Of a stretch of 64,000 nucleotides of DNA, positions 34,872 through 57,213 are shown piece by piece (positions within the stretch are counted from its first letter, which is position 1; the number at the start of each line of letters is the position of its first letter). This DNA is from Vreelandella piezotolerans (lineage in GTDB: Bacteria > Pseudomonadota > Gammaproteobacteria > Pseudomonadales > Halomonadaceae), in contig NZ_CP048602.1 of NCBI RefSeq assembly GCF_012427705.1, positions 744,001 through 808,000 of the forward strand, in the 5' to 3' direction. Below the pieces are notes generated by a model. That model was not told the DNA's origin, did not search any database, and saw only the letters and a program-made list of their open reading frames with translations. Both the position numbers and the translations under genes were made by a program.

Positions 34872-35437
34872 TGCAGGATTTACCCAATCTTTTTTTAATA
34901 GGCCCCATGGGGGCTGGCAAGAGCACGATAGGTCGCCTGTTGGCAGGGGAGCTATCGCGCCCATTTTACGATAGCGACCACGCCATACAGGATCGTTGTG
35001 GTGCCGATATTCCCTGGATCTTTGACGTCGAGGGCGAGCCAGGTTTTCGTCAGCGTGAAATTCAGATGATCGACGAGCTTACCCAGCTAGCGGAGGTGGT
35101 CGTTGCCACCGGTGGTGGCGCGGTACTGCGAGAAGAGAACCGTCGGGTGCTCCGCGAGCGTGGCACCGTCATCTACCTGATGACCACCGTCGAACAGCAG
35201 CTGAAGCGCACCGCGAAAGACCGCAATCGTCCACTGTTGCAGTGCGCGAACCGCGAGCAGGTGCTCAACGACATGTTCGCCGCCCGCGATCCGCTTTATC
35301 GTGCGACCTCTGACATTACCGTGCGGACGGACCGCCGCAGCCCGCGTGCGGTGGTCAATGAGATATTGCGCCGCGTACACCGCCTGATCGATCCGTTGGA
35401 CGCTGTCAGCGCCCCACAGAAGAAGGTTTCTCCATGA
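34871..35437 (+). CDS. aroK: Shikimate kinase
   Basis: This 188-aa NMP-kinase-fold enzyme phosphorylates shikimate in the chorismate pathway. Walker A is GPMGAGKST (residues 11-19). The substrate-binding DSDHAIQ (Asp), the GEPGFRQRE Arg and the glycine-rich [10 protein letters not shown] are all present, as is the LID-region Arg in KDRNRPLL. It overlaps pilQ by one base and aroB by 4 nt, the usual arrangement in which pilus and aromatic genes share a transcript. Confidence 0.95.
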   Translation: MQDLPNLFLIGPMGAGKSTIGRLLAGELSRPFYDSDHAIQDRCGADIPWIFDVEGEPGFRQREIQMIDELTQLAEVVVATGGGAVLREENRRVLRERGTVIYLMTTVEQQLKRTAKDRNRPLLQCANREQVLNDMFAARDPLYRATSDITVRTDRRSPRAVVNEILRRVHRLIDPLDAVSAPQKKVSP

Positions 35438-36537
35438 CCGAATACGCCCCCCAACGCACGCTCACCGTCGATCTGGGCGAGCGTAGTTACCCCATCCATA
35501 TTGGCGTAGGGCTGCTGCAACGCGCAGACAGCTTCGTGCCTTATCTGGCGGGCAGCCAAGTGATGATCGTCACCAACGAGACGGTGGCCCGGCACTATTT
35601 GCAGACGCTGCAGGCGTCGCTGCCCGAGCGGCTCGACGTGCGTACCGTGGTGCTACCGGATGGGGAGCAGTACAAAACCATCGAACAAGTGGGGCGCATT
35701 TGGGATGCGCTGCTCGAGGCAGGCTTCAATCGCCGCTGTACCCTGATTGCCTTGGGAGGTGGTGTGATTGGCGACATGGTGGGGTACGCGGCCGCGTCCT
35801 ATCAGCGCGGCGTGGCGTTCATTCAAGTGCCCACCACACTACTTTCTCAGGTGGACTCCTCGGTAGGCGGTAAAACCGGGGTCAACCATCCGCTGGGCAA
35901 GAACATGATTGGCGCATTCTGGCAGCCCAGAGCCGTGGTAGTGGATATCGCCACGCTGACCTCGCTGCCTGCGCGGGAGCTCTCTGCAGGGCTGGCGGAG
36001 GTGGTGAAGTACGGCTTCATTCGCGATGCCGCCTTCCTTGCTTGGCTGGAACAGAACATGGCGGCGCTGCGCCGCGTCGAACCCGAGGTGGTGGCAGATG
36101 CAATTGCCAAAAGCTGCCAGATCAAAGCCGATATCGTAGCGGAAGACGAAACCGAGCAGGGCGTACGTGCGCTGTTGAACCTAGGACACACCTTTGGCCA
36201 TGCCATCGAGGCGCATCAAGGTTACGGCAACTGGCTGCACGGCGAAGCCGTAGGGGCCGGCATGGCGATGGCCGCCACGCTCTCCCACCAGTTGGGGTGG
36301 ATCAGCGCTGATGCCTTAGAGCGCACGAAAGCGGTGATCGAAAGCGCGGGCCTTCCGCTTGTTGCGCCAATGGGCATGTCGTCGGATGACTTCTTGACAC
36401 GAATGCGGCTGGATAAAAAGAACGTGGACGCGCGTCTGCGTCTGGTGCTACTGAACGACTTGGGCGATGCCTGCGTTAGCGATGCCACGCCTATCGAGAC
36501 GCTGAGACAGCTACTTGATGGTTATCCGCGCGGCTAG
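35434..36537 (+). CDS. aroB: 3-dehydroquinate synthase
   Basis: This 367-aa NAD- and Zn/Co-dependent enzyme cyclises DAHP to 3-dehydroquinate in the shikimate pathway. Seen: the NAD-binding [11 protein letters not shown] and [21 protein letters not shown], then [19 protein letters not shown], the metal ligand Glu of [12 protein letters not shown], and the metal His residues in [12 protein letters not shown] and NWLHGEAV. It completes the pilMNOPQ-aroKB transcript, which ends at a hairpin 28 nt on. Confidence 0.96.
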   Translation: MTEYAPQRTLTVDLGERSYPIHIGVGLLQRADSFVPYLAGSQVMIVTNETVARHYLQTLQASLPERLDVRTVVLPDGEQYKTIEQVGRIWDALLEAGFNRRCTLIALGGGVIGDMVGYAAASYQRGVAFIQVPTTLLSQVDSSVGGKTGVNHPLGKNMIGAFWQPRAVVVDIATLTSLPARELSAGLAEVVKYGFIRDAAFLAWLEQNMAALRRVEPEVVADAIAKSCQIKADIVAEDETEQGVRALLNLGHTFGHAIEAHQGYGNWLHGEAVGAGMAMAATLSHQLGWISADALERTKAVIESAGLPLVAPMGMSSDDFLTRMRLDKKNVDARLRLVLLNDLGDACVSDATPIETLRQLLDGYPRG

Positions 36538-36564
36538 GGGAATCAATCGTAAGCGCACCCGCTC

Positions 36565-36592
36565 AAAACCCGCCTCGAAACAGGCGGGTTTT
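36565..36592 (+). terminator. Rho-independent terminator after aroB
   Basis: An 11-bp stem (AAAACCCGCCT / AGGCGGGTTTT) with a 6-nt loop, ending TTTTGTTTG on the plus strand, lies 28 nt past the aroB stop. Confidence 0.9.
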
Positions 36593-36992
36593 GTTTGCCT
36601 AGAAAGCGCCGAAATGGCTGCTGACTAGTGATATCCGTATGCCTTATGCGCCATCGGCATGGGGTTTTTGGTTAAAATTAGACTAAAGTCTAGTGTTCTA
36701 TATTGGTCGTTAAAATACCGTTTCTTTAGCCTGCAAGCCGTTGAAGTATAACTGTTTTTTTATTGAACGGTAGTGCAACTACGGGATTTGGCGAGGGTTT
36801 TTGACGATTGGCGAGTGTCGAGCGATTGCGCTACGCGGTGGCAAATCGCTATGCTGAGCGACCATTTTCTTGCAGCAGCGAATGCGGAAAACACCCTATT
36901 TTGGGCGGGTAACAAGAGCCATAAAAAAAGAAAAACCCGTAACAATACCATAAAAACGCTGCTTACAAAATACGCTGACTAGAGGCACGCCC
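36593..36992 (+). other. AT-rich 400-nt leader region of gltB
   Basis: This region between the aroB terminator and gltB has no convincing gene. It is clearly more AT-rich than its surroundings. It holds a perfect inverted repeat TAGACT-AA-AGTCTA at 36679-36692, a candidate operator, and an A-rich stretch at 36925-36960. A 69-codon open frame inside it lacks a ribosome binding site and recognisable content. Confidence 0.5.
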
Positions 36993-42886
<5,894 letters not shown>

Positions 42887-42893
42887 TTTTTTT

Positions 42894-42915
42894 CGCGGGG
42901 TTCTCCAGCCCCGCG
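42894..42915 (+). terminator. Hairpin after gltD
   Basis: A 7-bp GC-only stem (CGCGGGG / CCCCGCG) with an 8-nt loop lies 8 nt past the gltD stop. The T run is before rather than after the stem, so intrinsic termination is doubtful. Confidence 0.35.
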
Positions 42916-42927
42916 ACATTACCCGTC

Positions 42928-43010
42928 TCAGGCCAACGCGAGGGCGCTGTGAACCCAACCTTGGGCGCTACTTTCGCCATCCATGGCGAAATACCTTCGC
43001 GTTGGCCTGA
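42928..43010 (-). repeat. Dispersed palindromic intergenic repeat, copy B
   Basis: A perfect 14-bp inverted repeat (TCAGGCCAACGCGA at 42928-42941 and its complement at 42997-43010) encloses the hairpins TTCGCCAT-CC-ATGGCGAA (42973-42990) and CCCAA-CC-TTGGG (42954-42965). The reverse complement of the core (42942-42997) matches copy A at about 5576-5632 with roughly 8 differences. The outer arms differ between copies, yet each copy keeps its own arm pairing. Confidence 0.75.
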
Positions 43011-43130
43011 TCCCGGCGTCGTCAGTTCTCATCCTTCATTAGGTGGCCTCGGCAGTTCAAATTGAGCCTTAAGGCGTACTCTGCTATTCTGTCGTCCCAT
43101 CCTGGTGTGGCTTTCTGTTACGCCTTTTGA

Positions 43131-47039
<3,909 letters not shown>

Positions 47040-47060
47040 GTCAAAAATATAGCGTTCGCG

Positions 47061-47103
47061 TGTAAGAGATCTCTCAAAAATTTGTAAGAGATCTCTTACA
47101 AAT
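47061..47103 (+). promoter_or_regulatory. GacA box (upstream activating sequence) with a second degenerate copy
   Basis: A perfect TGTAAG-N6-CTTACA palindrome (47083-47100), symmetric out to 24 bp (47080-47103), is the known GacA/UvrY binding signature. A copy sharing the first 14 bases (TGTAAGAGATCTCT) lies at 47061-47074, 22 nt upstream, with a degenerate right half. Both precede the predicted small RNA. Confidence 0.85.
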
Positions 47104-47189
47104 GCCGACGACATTCGCTCGGAACCGTGTAGGAAAAAGCGAATTTTTTCACTAATCTTAATTTAATTCGTTGATATTTAAGATTTTTT

Positions 47190-47440
47190 GTCTGAAGGGC
47201 GAGCCGGGGAGGCTCGCTCTTTGTATTTTCTGCTGGCTTGTGAAGTTAGCCTGTTCTGCCACAATGCACACAGGACAAGGGGAGGCAAGGATGCTTCAGG
47301 CAGGATGCAACGGGATGTAAGTAGGTGCGCCGGGTGACACAGTGATGTGAGCCCTGGCAAGGACGTCACCTAAGGAGGTTGACACAGGGAGTGGTCAGAG
47401 GAAGTGCTTGGAGCGGGCGGCCTACGGGCCGCCTTTTTTT
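47190..47440 (+). ncRNA. CsrB/RsmY/RsmZ-like CsrA-sequestering small RNA
   Basis: No reading frame explains this stretch, but it has what a Gac/Rsm decoy RNA needs: a GacA box about 90 nt upstream, eleven GGA motifs between 47208 and 47412 and a strong terminator at its end. The GGAs start at 47208, 47273, 47281, 47289, 47303, 47313, 47361, 47374, 47388, 47400 and 47410; several are in AGGA or GGGA contexts. The first sits in the loop of an 11-bp hairpin (47195-47221: GGCGAGCC-GGGGA-GGCTCGC). Such RNAs titrate CsrA, whose gene lies at 57214. The 5' end is uncertain: transcription could start near 47190, or near 47272 (TTGTGA-N16-CACAAT upstream), in which case the first hairpin would be the eno terminator. 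Confidence 0.82.
47416..47440 (+). terminator. Terminator of the small RNA
   Basis: A 7-bp stem GGCGGCC / GGCCGCC with a TACG loop is followed by seven T residues (47434-47440). This is a strong intrinsic terminator on the plus strand. Confidence 0.92.
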
Positions 47441-47485
47441 GTGCAGGCCATTTACGCAATCATGAACGTCTTCCATCCGACCACA

Positions 47486-47513
47486 AAAAAACCAGCGTAA
47501 ACGCTGGTTTTTT
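47486..47513 (-). terminator. Terminator after fdxA
   Basis: A perfect 12-bp stem (AAAAAACCAGCG / CGCTGGTTTTTT) with a 4-nt loop lies 23 nt past the fdxA stop, with a seven-T run on the minus strand. Confidence 0.9.
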
Positions 47514-47535
47514 GCGATGTGCTAACACTCTGCGC

Positions 47536-47859
47536 TCAACGCTCGAGTTTTTCCAGCTTACCCGTTTTGCCATCCCACTCTTCTGCATCGGGCAGAGGGT
47601 CTTTCTTCTCGGCAATATTGGGCCATACTTCGGCCAGCTCCGCGTTGATCTCGATGAAAGGCTCCTGGCCATCGGGCAGCTCATCCTCAGAGAATATCGC
47701 CTCAGCAGGACACTCTGGCTCACACAGCGCGCAGTCAATGCACTCGTCTGGGTGAATGACCAGGAAGTTGGGGCCTTCGTAGAAGCAGTCGACCGGGCAA
47801 ACTTCCACACAGTCGGTGTATTTGCATTGGATGCAGTTCTCGGTAACGACAAACGTCAT
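47536..47859 (-). CDS. fdxA: 7Fe ferredoxin FdxA
   Basis: This 107-aa ferredoxin carries one [3Fe-4S] and one [4Fe-4S] cluster and moves electrons at low potential. The N-terminal Cys set [19 protein letters not shown] and the second set [13 protein letters not shown] match the Azotobacter FdI-type pattern, in which the residue at the fourth position of the first site is Asp (TDC). The C-terminal extension with [19 protein letters not shown] is typical of the family. It has its own terminator and lies downstream of mutS on the same strand, as in Pseudomonas. Confidence 0.95.
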   Translation of the reverse strand: MTFVVTENCIQCKYTDCVEVCPVDCFYEGPNFLVIHPDECIDCALCEPECPAEAIFSEDELPDGQEPFIEINAELAEVWPNIAEKKDPLPDAEEWDGKTGKLEKLER

Positions 47860-47943
47860 CTTGCTATCCCTCTTGCGAGACCGAGAAGCCTCCCGGTCGT
47901 GGTCAATCGTGAATGGTTATAAATCAGCGATTTTTTATAAGGT

Positions 47944-47979
47944 AAAAAAGTATGGGCGACATTCTAGTGGTGCCCATAC
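47944..47979 (-). terminator. Terminator after mutS
   Basis: On the minus strand an 8-bp stem GTATGGGC / GCCCATAC with a 14-nt loop is followed by six T residues. It lies between the mutS stop and fdxA. Confidence 0.78.
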
Positions 47980-48041
47980 CTGGCGGCAAGCGCTCGCGCT
48001 CATCTGTTGATGCGATTACTGCCGCTCATTATATCCATTGT

Positions 48042-50609
48042 CTATAGCAGCTCTCGCCACTGATACAACAGGGCCAGCGCTTCGCGAGGCGACAAGTCGT
48101 CGATATCCGCCTTGCCGAGCGCTTCTACCACCGGGTGCGGGACGCTGGCGAACAGGTCGTTTTGCTGCGGTATCGCAGGGCTCGCTGAGGGCCGCTGCTG
48201 CTCGTCGACATCCCGCTGTTCGAGCATCATCAGCTTTTCCCGAGCGCGACGAATCACCGGAGCCGGGACCCCGGCGAGTTGGGCGACCTGTAAGCCATAA
48301 CTCTGGCTGGCGGGGCCCGCCTCGATACGGTGCATGAACACGATGCCATCGCCGTGTTCCGTTGCTGTCAAATGAATATTGGCGACGCCCTCCGCCTGCT
48401 CAGGCAGTGCCGTCATTTCAAAATAGTGCGTGGCAAACAGCGTGAGCGCCCGGGCGTTGGCGAGATGCTCGGCGCTCGCCCAGGCCAAGGAGAGGCCGTC
48501 GAAGGTGCTGGTGCCGCGGCCAATCTCATCCATCAGGACTAGGCTGTGCTCGGTGGCATTATGCAGGATATTGGCGGTTTCGGTCATTTCCACCATGAAG
48601 GTCGAGCGTCCCCCGGCGAGATCATCCGACGAGCCAATCCGGGTAAAGATGCGATCGACCGGACCGATCTCAGCGGCATCGGCAGGCACGAAGCTGCCGC
48701 TATGGGCCAGCAGTGCAATCAGCGCCGTCTGGCGCATGTAAGTCGATTTACCGCCCATATTGGGGCCGGTAATGATCAGCATGTGCTGCTCTGGGGTGAG
48801 CAGTACGTCGTTGGGCACGAACGGCTTATCGCTGACCTGCTCTACGACGGGGTGACGGCCCGCCGTAATCGTGATGCCGGTGCTGTCGACCAACTGCGGG
48901 CGCACCCAGTTGAGCGCATCGGCGCGCTCGGCGAAGGCGCACAGCACGTCTAACTCTGCGAGCGCTCGGGAAGTGTTTTGTAGCTCGTGCAACTGGGCAT
49001 TGAGGTCAGCCAGCAGCTGATCGTAAAGCCATTTTTCTCGAGTGAGCGCGCGCGACTTGGCAGAAAGCGCTTTGTCCTCGAACTCCTTGAGTTCTGGAAT
49101 GATGAAGCGTTCGGCGTTTTTCAGCGTTTGACGACGGATATAGTCGGCGGGCGCCTGCTGTGCCTGGGCGCGGGGCAGCTCGATGAAGTAGCCGTGCACG
49201 CGGTTATACCCGACTTTGAGGTTGGCGAGCCCGGTACGCTCACGCTCTCGCAGCTCCAGTTGTACGAGGTAGTCGCCCGCGTTTTCGGCCATGCCTCGGT
49301 GCTCGTCCAGCTCGGCATCGAAGCCGTCGGCGATGACGCCGCCATCCCGAATTACCACGGGCGGGTTGTCGACCAGCGCGCGTGCTAGCGTATCGGCCAG
49401 CTCGGGGTAGGGGCGAATGTGTGGCTTGAGGCTATCCAGGGCACTGCCGCTGTCGATATCGGCCAGCAGCGCTTCCAGCGTGGGCAGCGTGGCGAGCGCA
49501 TCTCTCAACCGTGCGAGATCTCGCGGTCGGGCGCTATAAAGAGCGACACGGGCGAGTATGCGTTCCACATCGCCCACATCGGTTAATGTTTCCCGCAAGC
49601 TCATATAAGCGGCATCGATGGAGAGCAGGGCAACGCCGGCTTGGCGGCCTTCGACGATCTCTCGCTGACGCAACGGGCGATTCAGCCAGCGTTTTAAAAG
49701 CCGTGACCCCATGGCGGTCGTGCAGGTGTCGAGCACGCTGGCCAGGGTGTTGTCACTGCTGCCCCCCAGATTGATGTCGATCTCCAGGTTGCGGCGGCTG
49801 GCGGCGTCGATCACCACGGCATCATCGCGGTTCTCTACGCTGATGGCCCTCACGTGGGGCAGGCGCGAGCGCTGGGTGTCGCGGGCATAGTCGATCAAGA
49901 CACCGGCCGCGATCAGCGCCGTGGAGAGGTGCGCGCAGCCAAAGCCACGCAGATCGCTGACCTCGAACTGGTCGCACAGGCTGCGGGTGGCGCTCTCCAG
50001 ATCGAATAGCCACTCCCCCTGTCGGCGTAGGCTGCGCTTTTGCGACCACACATCGGGCAGCGTCAGGCTTTCGGGGACCAACAGCTCTGCCGGAGAGAGC
50101 CGGGTCAACTCGGCGAGCATTTCCGCTTCGCTCTCGACTTCCAGCACGTTGAAGCGACCGCTGGAGAGCTCCAGCCACGCCACCCCCCAGCCCGCCTTGC
50201 CGGGGGCGACGGCCACTAGAACGTTATCTCGCCGTGCATCGAGCAGGGCTTCGTCGTGCAGCGTGCCGGGTGTCACGATACGCACGACCTGGCGCTCGAC
50301 GGGCCCTTTGCTGGTGGCCGGGTCGCCGATTTGCTCGCATATTGCGACCGATTCGCCCCCAGCCACCAAGCGCGCCAAATACCCCTCGGCGCTGTGGTAA
50401 GGCACTCCCGCCATGGGGATGGGCTTGCCCCCCGATTGGCCGCGTTGCGTCAGCGTAATATCCAGCAGCGCGGCGGCGCGTTTTGCGTCGTCGAAAAATA
50501 GTTCGTAAAAATCCCCCATGCGGTAAAACAGCAGTACCTCGGGGTGCTCGCGCTTGATCTTAAGGTATTGCGCCATCATTGGCGTATGGGCGGGGCTGGC
50601 CTGTGACAT
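48042..50609 (-). CDS. mutS: DNA mismatch repair protein MutS
   Basis: This 855-aa ATPase recognises mismatches and small loops. The mismatch-binding F-x-E is Phe34/Glu36 in MGDFYELF. The ATPase has Walker [10 protein letters not shown] (near residue 614), the [14 protein letters not shown] loop, the Walker [14 protein letters not shown] and a late [17 protein letters not shown] clamp-binding peptide and a C-terminal tetramerisation segment follow. I chose the ATG at 50609 (AGGA 5 nt upstream); a TTG at 50666 would add 19 atypical residues. It diverges from pncC. Confidence 0.96.
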   Translation of the reverse strand: MSQASPAHTPMMAQYLKIKREHPEVLLFYRMGDFYELFFDDAKRAAALLDITLTQRGQSGGKPIPMAGVPYHSAEGYLARLVAGGESVAICEQIGDPATSKGPVERQVVRIVTPGTLHDEALLDARRDNVLVAVAPGKAGWGVAWLELSSGRFNVLEVESEAEMLAELTRLSPAELLVPESLTLPDVWSQKRSLRRQGEWLFDLESATRSLCDQFEVSDLRGFGCAHLSTALIAAGVLIDYARDTQRSRLPHVRAISVENRDDAVVIDAASRRNLEIDINLGGSSDNTLASVLDTCTTAMGSRLLKRWLNRPLRQREIVEGRQAGVALLSIDAAYMSLRETLTDVGDVERILARVALYSARPRDLARLRDALATLPTLEALLADIDSGSALDSLKPHIRPYPELADTLARALVDNPPVVIRDGGVIADGFDAELDEHRGMAENAGDYLVQLELRERERTGLANLKVGYNRVHGYFIELPRAQAQQAPADYIRRQTLKNAERFIIPELKEFEDKALSAKSRALTREKWLYDQLLADLNAQLHELQNTSRALAELDVLCAFAERADALNWVRPQLVDSTGITITAGRHPVVEQVSDKPFVPNDVLLTPEQHMLIITGPNMGGKSTYMRQTALIALLAHSGSFVPADAAEIGPVDRIFTRIGSSDDLAGGRSTFMVEMTETANILHNATEHSLVLMDEIGRGTSTFDGLSLAWASAEHLANARALTLFATHYFEMTALPEQAEGVANIHLTATEHGDGIVFMHRIEAGPASQSYGLQVAQLAGVPAPVIRRAREKLMMLEQRDVDEQQRPSASPAIPQQNDLFASVPHPVVEALGKADIDDLSPREALALLYQWRELL

Positions 50610-50730
50610 GGGCGTCCTGATTGAGCGTGGCGCAAGCGATTGGCTTGCGGCATGTTCGTTGGGCAATTTCGTTGAGAAAGCTAAACGCAGTATTCTACGC
50701 TACCCTAAGGTCCTACATGAAGGAGTCACC

Positions 50731-51255
50731 ATGGCCCCCAGCGTTTCAAGCCTCAAGAACCTCGATTTATCGCTGCTTGCCCAGCGCCTGGGGCGGCAAT
50801 GTCTTCAACTGGGCATGGAAGTGACCACCGCGGAGTCCTGCACCGGTGGCGGCATCGCCAGCGCCATTACCTCGGTGGCCGGCAGCTCGGCTTATTTTAC
50901 GGCCGGTTACGTCACCTACTCCAACGCCGCGAAAACGCGCCTGCTAGGCGTCGAGCAAGCGACGCTCGATGCCCACGGCGCGGTCAGCGAGCCGGTGGTG
51001 AAGCGCATGGTGGCCGGTGCTTGTCGTGAGAGCGGTGCCGATATGGCCGTGGCGGTGAGTGGCGTCGCCGGACCCGATGGCGGCAGCGATGACAAGCCGG
51101 TCGGCACCGTATGGATCGCTTGGGGCGGTGCCGAACAGCAAGAAGCCGAGTGTTTCCATTTTCCTGGCGACCGCCAAGCGGTGCGTGAGCAGGCGGTGCG
51201 CGAAGCACTGGCAGGGCTGGTGGCTCGGTTGAGCGCCCAAGCGCAGAAGAAATAA
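50731..51255 (+). CDS. pncC: Nicotinamide-nucleotide amidohydrolase PncC (CinA C-terminal domain)
   Basis: This 174-aa enzyme deamidates NMN to nicotinate mononucleotide in pyridine nucleotide recycling. It is the stand-alone CinA C-terminal domain. Seen: [16 protein letters not shown] with the catalytic Ser, [36 protein letters not shown] and a C-terminal [13 protein letters not shown] helix. AAGGAGTCACC precedes the ATG at 50731, which decides the start over an in-frame extension overlapping mutS. It lies directly before recA, as in many proteobacteria. Confidence 0.94.
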   Translation: MAPSVSSLKNLDLSLLAQRLGRQCLQLGMEVTTAESCTGGGIASAITSVAGSSAYFTAGYVTYSNAAKTRLLGVEQATLDAHGAVSEPVVKRMVAGACRESGADMAVAVSGVAGPDGGSDDKPVGTVWIAWGGAEQQEAECFHFPGDRQAVREQAVREALAGLVARLSAQAQKK

Positions 51256-51307
51256 TCGTTAAAGTAGCCGTTGAGGATTTGTTTAGCCGCGAATCTTTGG
51301 CATACTA

Positions 51308-51323
51308 CTGGCTAATTATACAG
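51308..51323 (+). promoter_or_regulatory. LexA box upstream of recA
   Basis: CTGGCTAATTATACAG fits CTG-N10-CAG, within TACTG...CAGC, with one deviation from CTGT-N8-ACAG. It lies 21 nt before the recA start. Confidence 0.8.
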
Positions 51324-51344
51324 CTTGTTATGAGGAATCTCTGC

Positions 51345-52406
<1,062 letters not shown>

Positions 52407-52444
52407 ACGGCCATTCCCGTTGGCGTGGAAAAGAGGAGGGTGCC

Positions 52445-52906
52445 ATGTTCCCCTCTAATGCAGATGCCTCGCCACGGGACGTGGCTATTCAACTGCTGGC
52501 TCGGCGCGAGTACTCGCGCGTCGAGCTGGCGCGTAAACTTCAGCAAAAATCCTTCGACGGCGATGAAATCGAGGCCTGCCTCGATGCGCTGGCCGAACAG
52601 TCTCTCCAATCGGATGCGCGCTTTGCCGAGAGCTTCGTCCGTTCGCGAATTGCCCGTGGGCAGGGCGTGATCCGCATCAAGGGCGAACTTCGTCAGCGAG
52701 GTATCGATCAGGAGACACTGACGGCTGCGCTAGAGGCCGTCGAGGAGCGAGAAGCCATCGATTGGTTCGAGCTGGCCAAAGAGACCCTAGCAAGACGTTA
52801 CGACTCCCCCGGCGATACACCCAAAGAGCGCGCCAAGCGCGAGCGTTTTCTGGCGACACGTGGCTTTGACTTCGAGCAAATCCGCTACGCGCTTTCCTGC
52901 CTATAA
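52445..52906 (+). CDS. recX: Regulatory protein RecX
   Basis: This 153-aa all-helical protein modulates RecA filaments. It shows three-helix repeats with AIQLLARREYSRVELARKL (N-terminal), DARFAESFVRSRIARGQGVIRIKGELRQRGID (central) and a C-terminal FLATRGFDFEQIRYAL. GAGGAGGGTGCC gives a strong site before the ATG at 52445. The recA-recX spacing of 38 nt suggests that it is made by read-through from the SOS-controlled recA promoter. Confidence 0.93.
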   Translation: MFPSNADASPRDVAIQLLARREYSRVELARKLQQKSFDGDEIEACLDALAEQSLQSDARFAESFVRSRIARGQGVIRIKGELRQRGIDQETLTAALEAVEEREAIDWFELAKETLARRYDSPGDTPKERAKRERFLATRGFDFEQIRYALSCL

Positions 52907-53054
52907 TACGCCCTTTGGAACCGCTCGTTTTAGGTTCTGCCACTAACTGCGGCTTTAGTCGTTTGACAACTGCGTTATAATGGATCCTTTGCGACCCCAG
53001 CGGGTGGCGGCGACAGCGCCCTGGGGCATCACGCTTTCTTGTTACGGATACCCT

Positions 53055-55664
<2,610 letters not shown>

Positions 55665-55671
55665 ATAGAGA

Positions 55672-55703
55672 GGCCGGTGGCATTATTTGCTACCGGCCTT
55701 TTT
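55672..55703 (+). terminator. Terminator after alaS
   Basis: A 10-bp stem (GGCCGGTGGC / GCTACCGGCC, one G-U pair) with a 7-nt loop is followed by five T residues, 7 nt past the alaS stop. Confidence 0.88.
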
Positions 55704-55770
55704 GCTAGTTAGGAAAGCTGGCAACAATAATATTCACCCTCCATTCCCGAACGTAAAGGAAAAACGGCAT

Positions 55771-57021
55771 ATGGCACTATACGTACAGAAGTTCGGCGGC
55801 ACCTCGGTGGGCTCTGTCGACCGTATCAAGGCCGTGGCGGAAAAAGTGAAAGGCTTTCGCGACCAGGGACACCAGGTCGTGGTCGTCGTTTCCGCGATGA
55901 GCGGCGAAACGAACCGCCTGACCGAGATGGCCCATGCGCTGAACGAAGAGCCCGCACCGCGTGAGATGGACATGCTGCTCTCCACCGGTGAGCAAGTCAC
56001 TATCTCCTTGCTGGCCATGGCGTTACAGCAAATTGGCGTTCCGGCGACCTCGCACACCGGTGCACAGGTAGGGATCTTGACCGACAGCGCCTACACCAAA
56101 GCGCGTATCCAGCGCATCGAAACCGACGACCTGAAATCTGATCTGGACGAAGGTAAGGTCGTGGTCGTGGCCGGTTTCCAAGGCGTCGACGAAGACGGCA
56201 ACATTACTACCTTGGGTCGTGGCGGCTCGGACACCACCGGCGTGGCCCTGGCAGCGGCTCTGGGCGCTGATGAGTGCCAAATCTATACCGATGTGGACGG
56301 TGTCTACACCACCGACCCGCGCGTCTGCTCCAAAGCGCAGCGCCTGGAGAGCATCACCGTCGAAGAGATGCTCGAGCTTGCCAGTTTGGGCTCTAAAGTA
56401 CTGCAAATTCGTGCTGTTGAATTCGCTGGTAAGTACAACGTACCGCTGCGGGTACTGTCGAGTTTCGAAGACGGCCCGGGCACCCTGATTGTCGCTGACT
56501 CTGACCAAGACGAGGATTCTATGGAAGAACCGCTAATCTCCGGTATCGCGTTTACCAAGAACGAAGCCAAACTGACGCTACTGAACACGCCAGACGTTCC
56601 GGGCGTAGCATCGCGCATTTTGGGTCCGATTGCCGACGCCAACATCGAAGTCGATATGATCGTTCAGAATGTGGCGCCAGCGGGGGACTACACCGACTTC
56701 ACCTTTACCGTGGCGAAGGGTGACTACAAGGCCACCAAAAAGCTGTTAGAAGAGACCGTTATTCCTGACCTGGGTGGCGGCGAACTGCGTGGCGACGACA
56801 ACATCGCCAAAGTTTCTCTGGTGGGCGTTGGTATGCGCTCTCATGCCGGTGTCGCCTCTAAAATGTTCCGCGTATTGGCCGATGAAAACGTCAATATCCG
56901 TATGGTCTCCACGTCCGAAATCAAGATTTCTGTCGTGATTGACGAAAAACATATGGAACTTGCGGTCAATGCCTTACACAAAGCATTTGGCCTTGATAAA
57001 TCCGATATCGAATCTGAATAA
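55771..57021 (+). CDS. lysC: Aspartate kinase
   Basis: This 416-aa kinase phosphorylates aspartate at the entry to lysine, threonine, methionine and, in halophiles, ectoine synthesis. Seen: VQKFGGTSVGS (residues 5-15), VVVVVSAMSGETNRL, STGEQVTISLLA, GRGGSDTTGVALAAAL and YTDVDGVYTTDPR. Two ACT domains fill residues about 265-416, the likely site of feedback control. AAAGGA lies about 10 nt before the ATG at 55771. The alaS-lysC-csrA order is conserved in related bacteria. Confidence 0.96.
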   Translation: MALYVQKFGGTSVGSVDRIKAVAEKVKGFRDQGHQVVVVVSAMSGETNRLTEMAHALNEEPAPREMDMLLSTGEQVTISLLAMALQQIGVPATSHTGAQVGILTDSAYTKARIQRIETDDLKSDLDEGKVVVVAGFQGVDEDGNITTLGRGGSDTTGVALAAALGADECQIYTDVDGVYTTDPRVCSKAQRLESITVEEMLELASLGSKVLQIRAVEFAGKYNVPLRVLSSFEDGPGTLIVADSDQDEDSMEEPLISGIAFTKNEAKLTLLNTPDVPGVASRILGPIADANIEVDMIVQNVAPAGDYTDFTFTVAKGDYKATKKLLEETVIPDLGGGELRGDDNIAKVSLVGVGMRSHAGVASKMFRVLADENVNIRMVSTSEIKISVVIDEKHMELAVNALHKAFGLDKSDIESE

Positions 57022-57123
57022 CAATTGTGTCCTAAACCTTCTACGCTGAAAGTACTTGCTGCTCTGTGGTGGTGAGCTTTCTTTCAACGGGAGGTTAAGG
57101 TGTCATAGGGGCCAAAGCCATTG

Positions 57124-57166
57124 GTGGCAGGGGTCACCATGTCGCATAATGGCATGGTGACGCCAC
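57124..57166 (+). other. Long hairpin in the csrA leader
   Basis: GTGGC (57124-57128) and GTCACCATG (57133-57141) pair with CATGGTGAC (57153-57161) and GCCAC (57162-57166), giving a 14-bp stem with a 4-nt bulge and an 11-nt loop. It lies 48 nt before the csrA start and lacks a U-tract, so a leader structure or a lysC 3' structure is likelier than a terminator. Confidence 0.55.
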
Positions 57167-57213
57167 TGGCGGACACATCCCGTTGTATAAAACGTCTGAG
57201 AAGGAGATCAGCC

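Noticed and set aside
36773-36982. 69-codon open frame in the gltB leader
   Set aside because: No ribosome binding site, no recognisable motif, and a composition matching the AT-rich non-coding leader.
47195-47221. Hairpin with a downstream T-rich stretch read as the eno terminator
   Set aside because: The GacA box lies upstream of it and the loop is GGGGA, so I favour the first stem-loop of the small RNA. A terminator role is not excluded.
52963-52981. TTGACA followed by TATAAT before alaS
   Set aside because: The two hexamers are only 7 nt apart, so they cannot be one sigma-70 promoter. The TATAAT may still act as a -10 with a weak upstream element.
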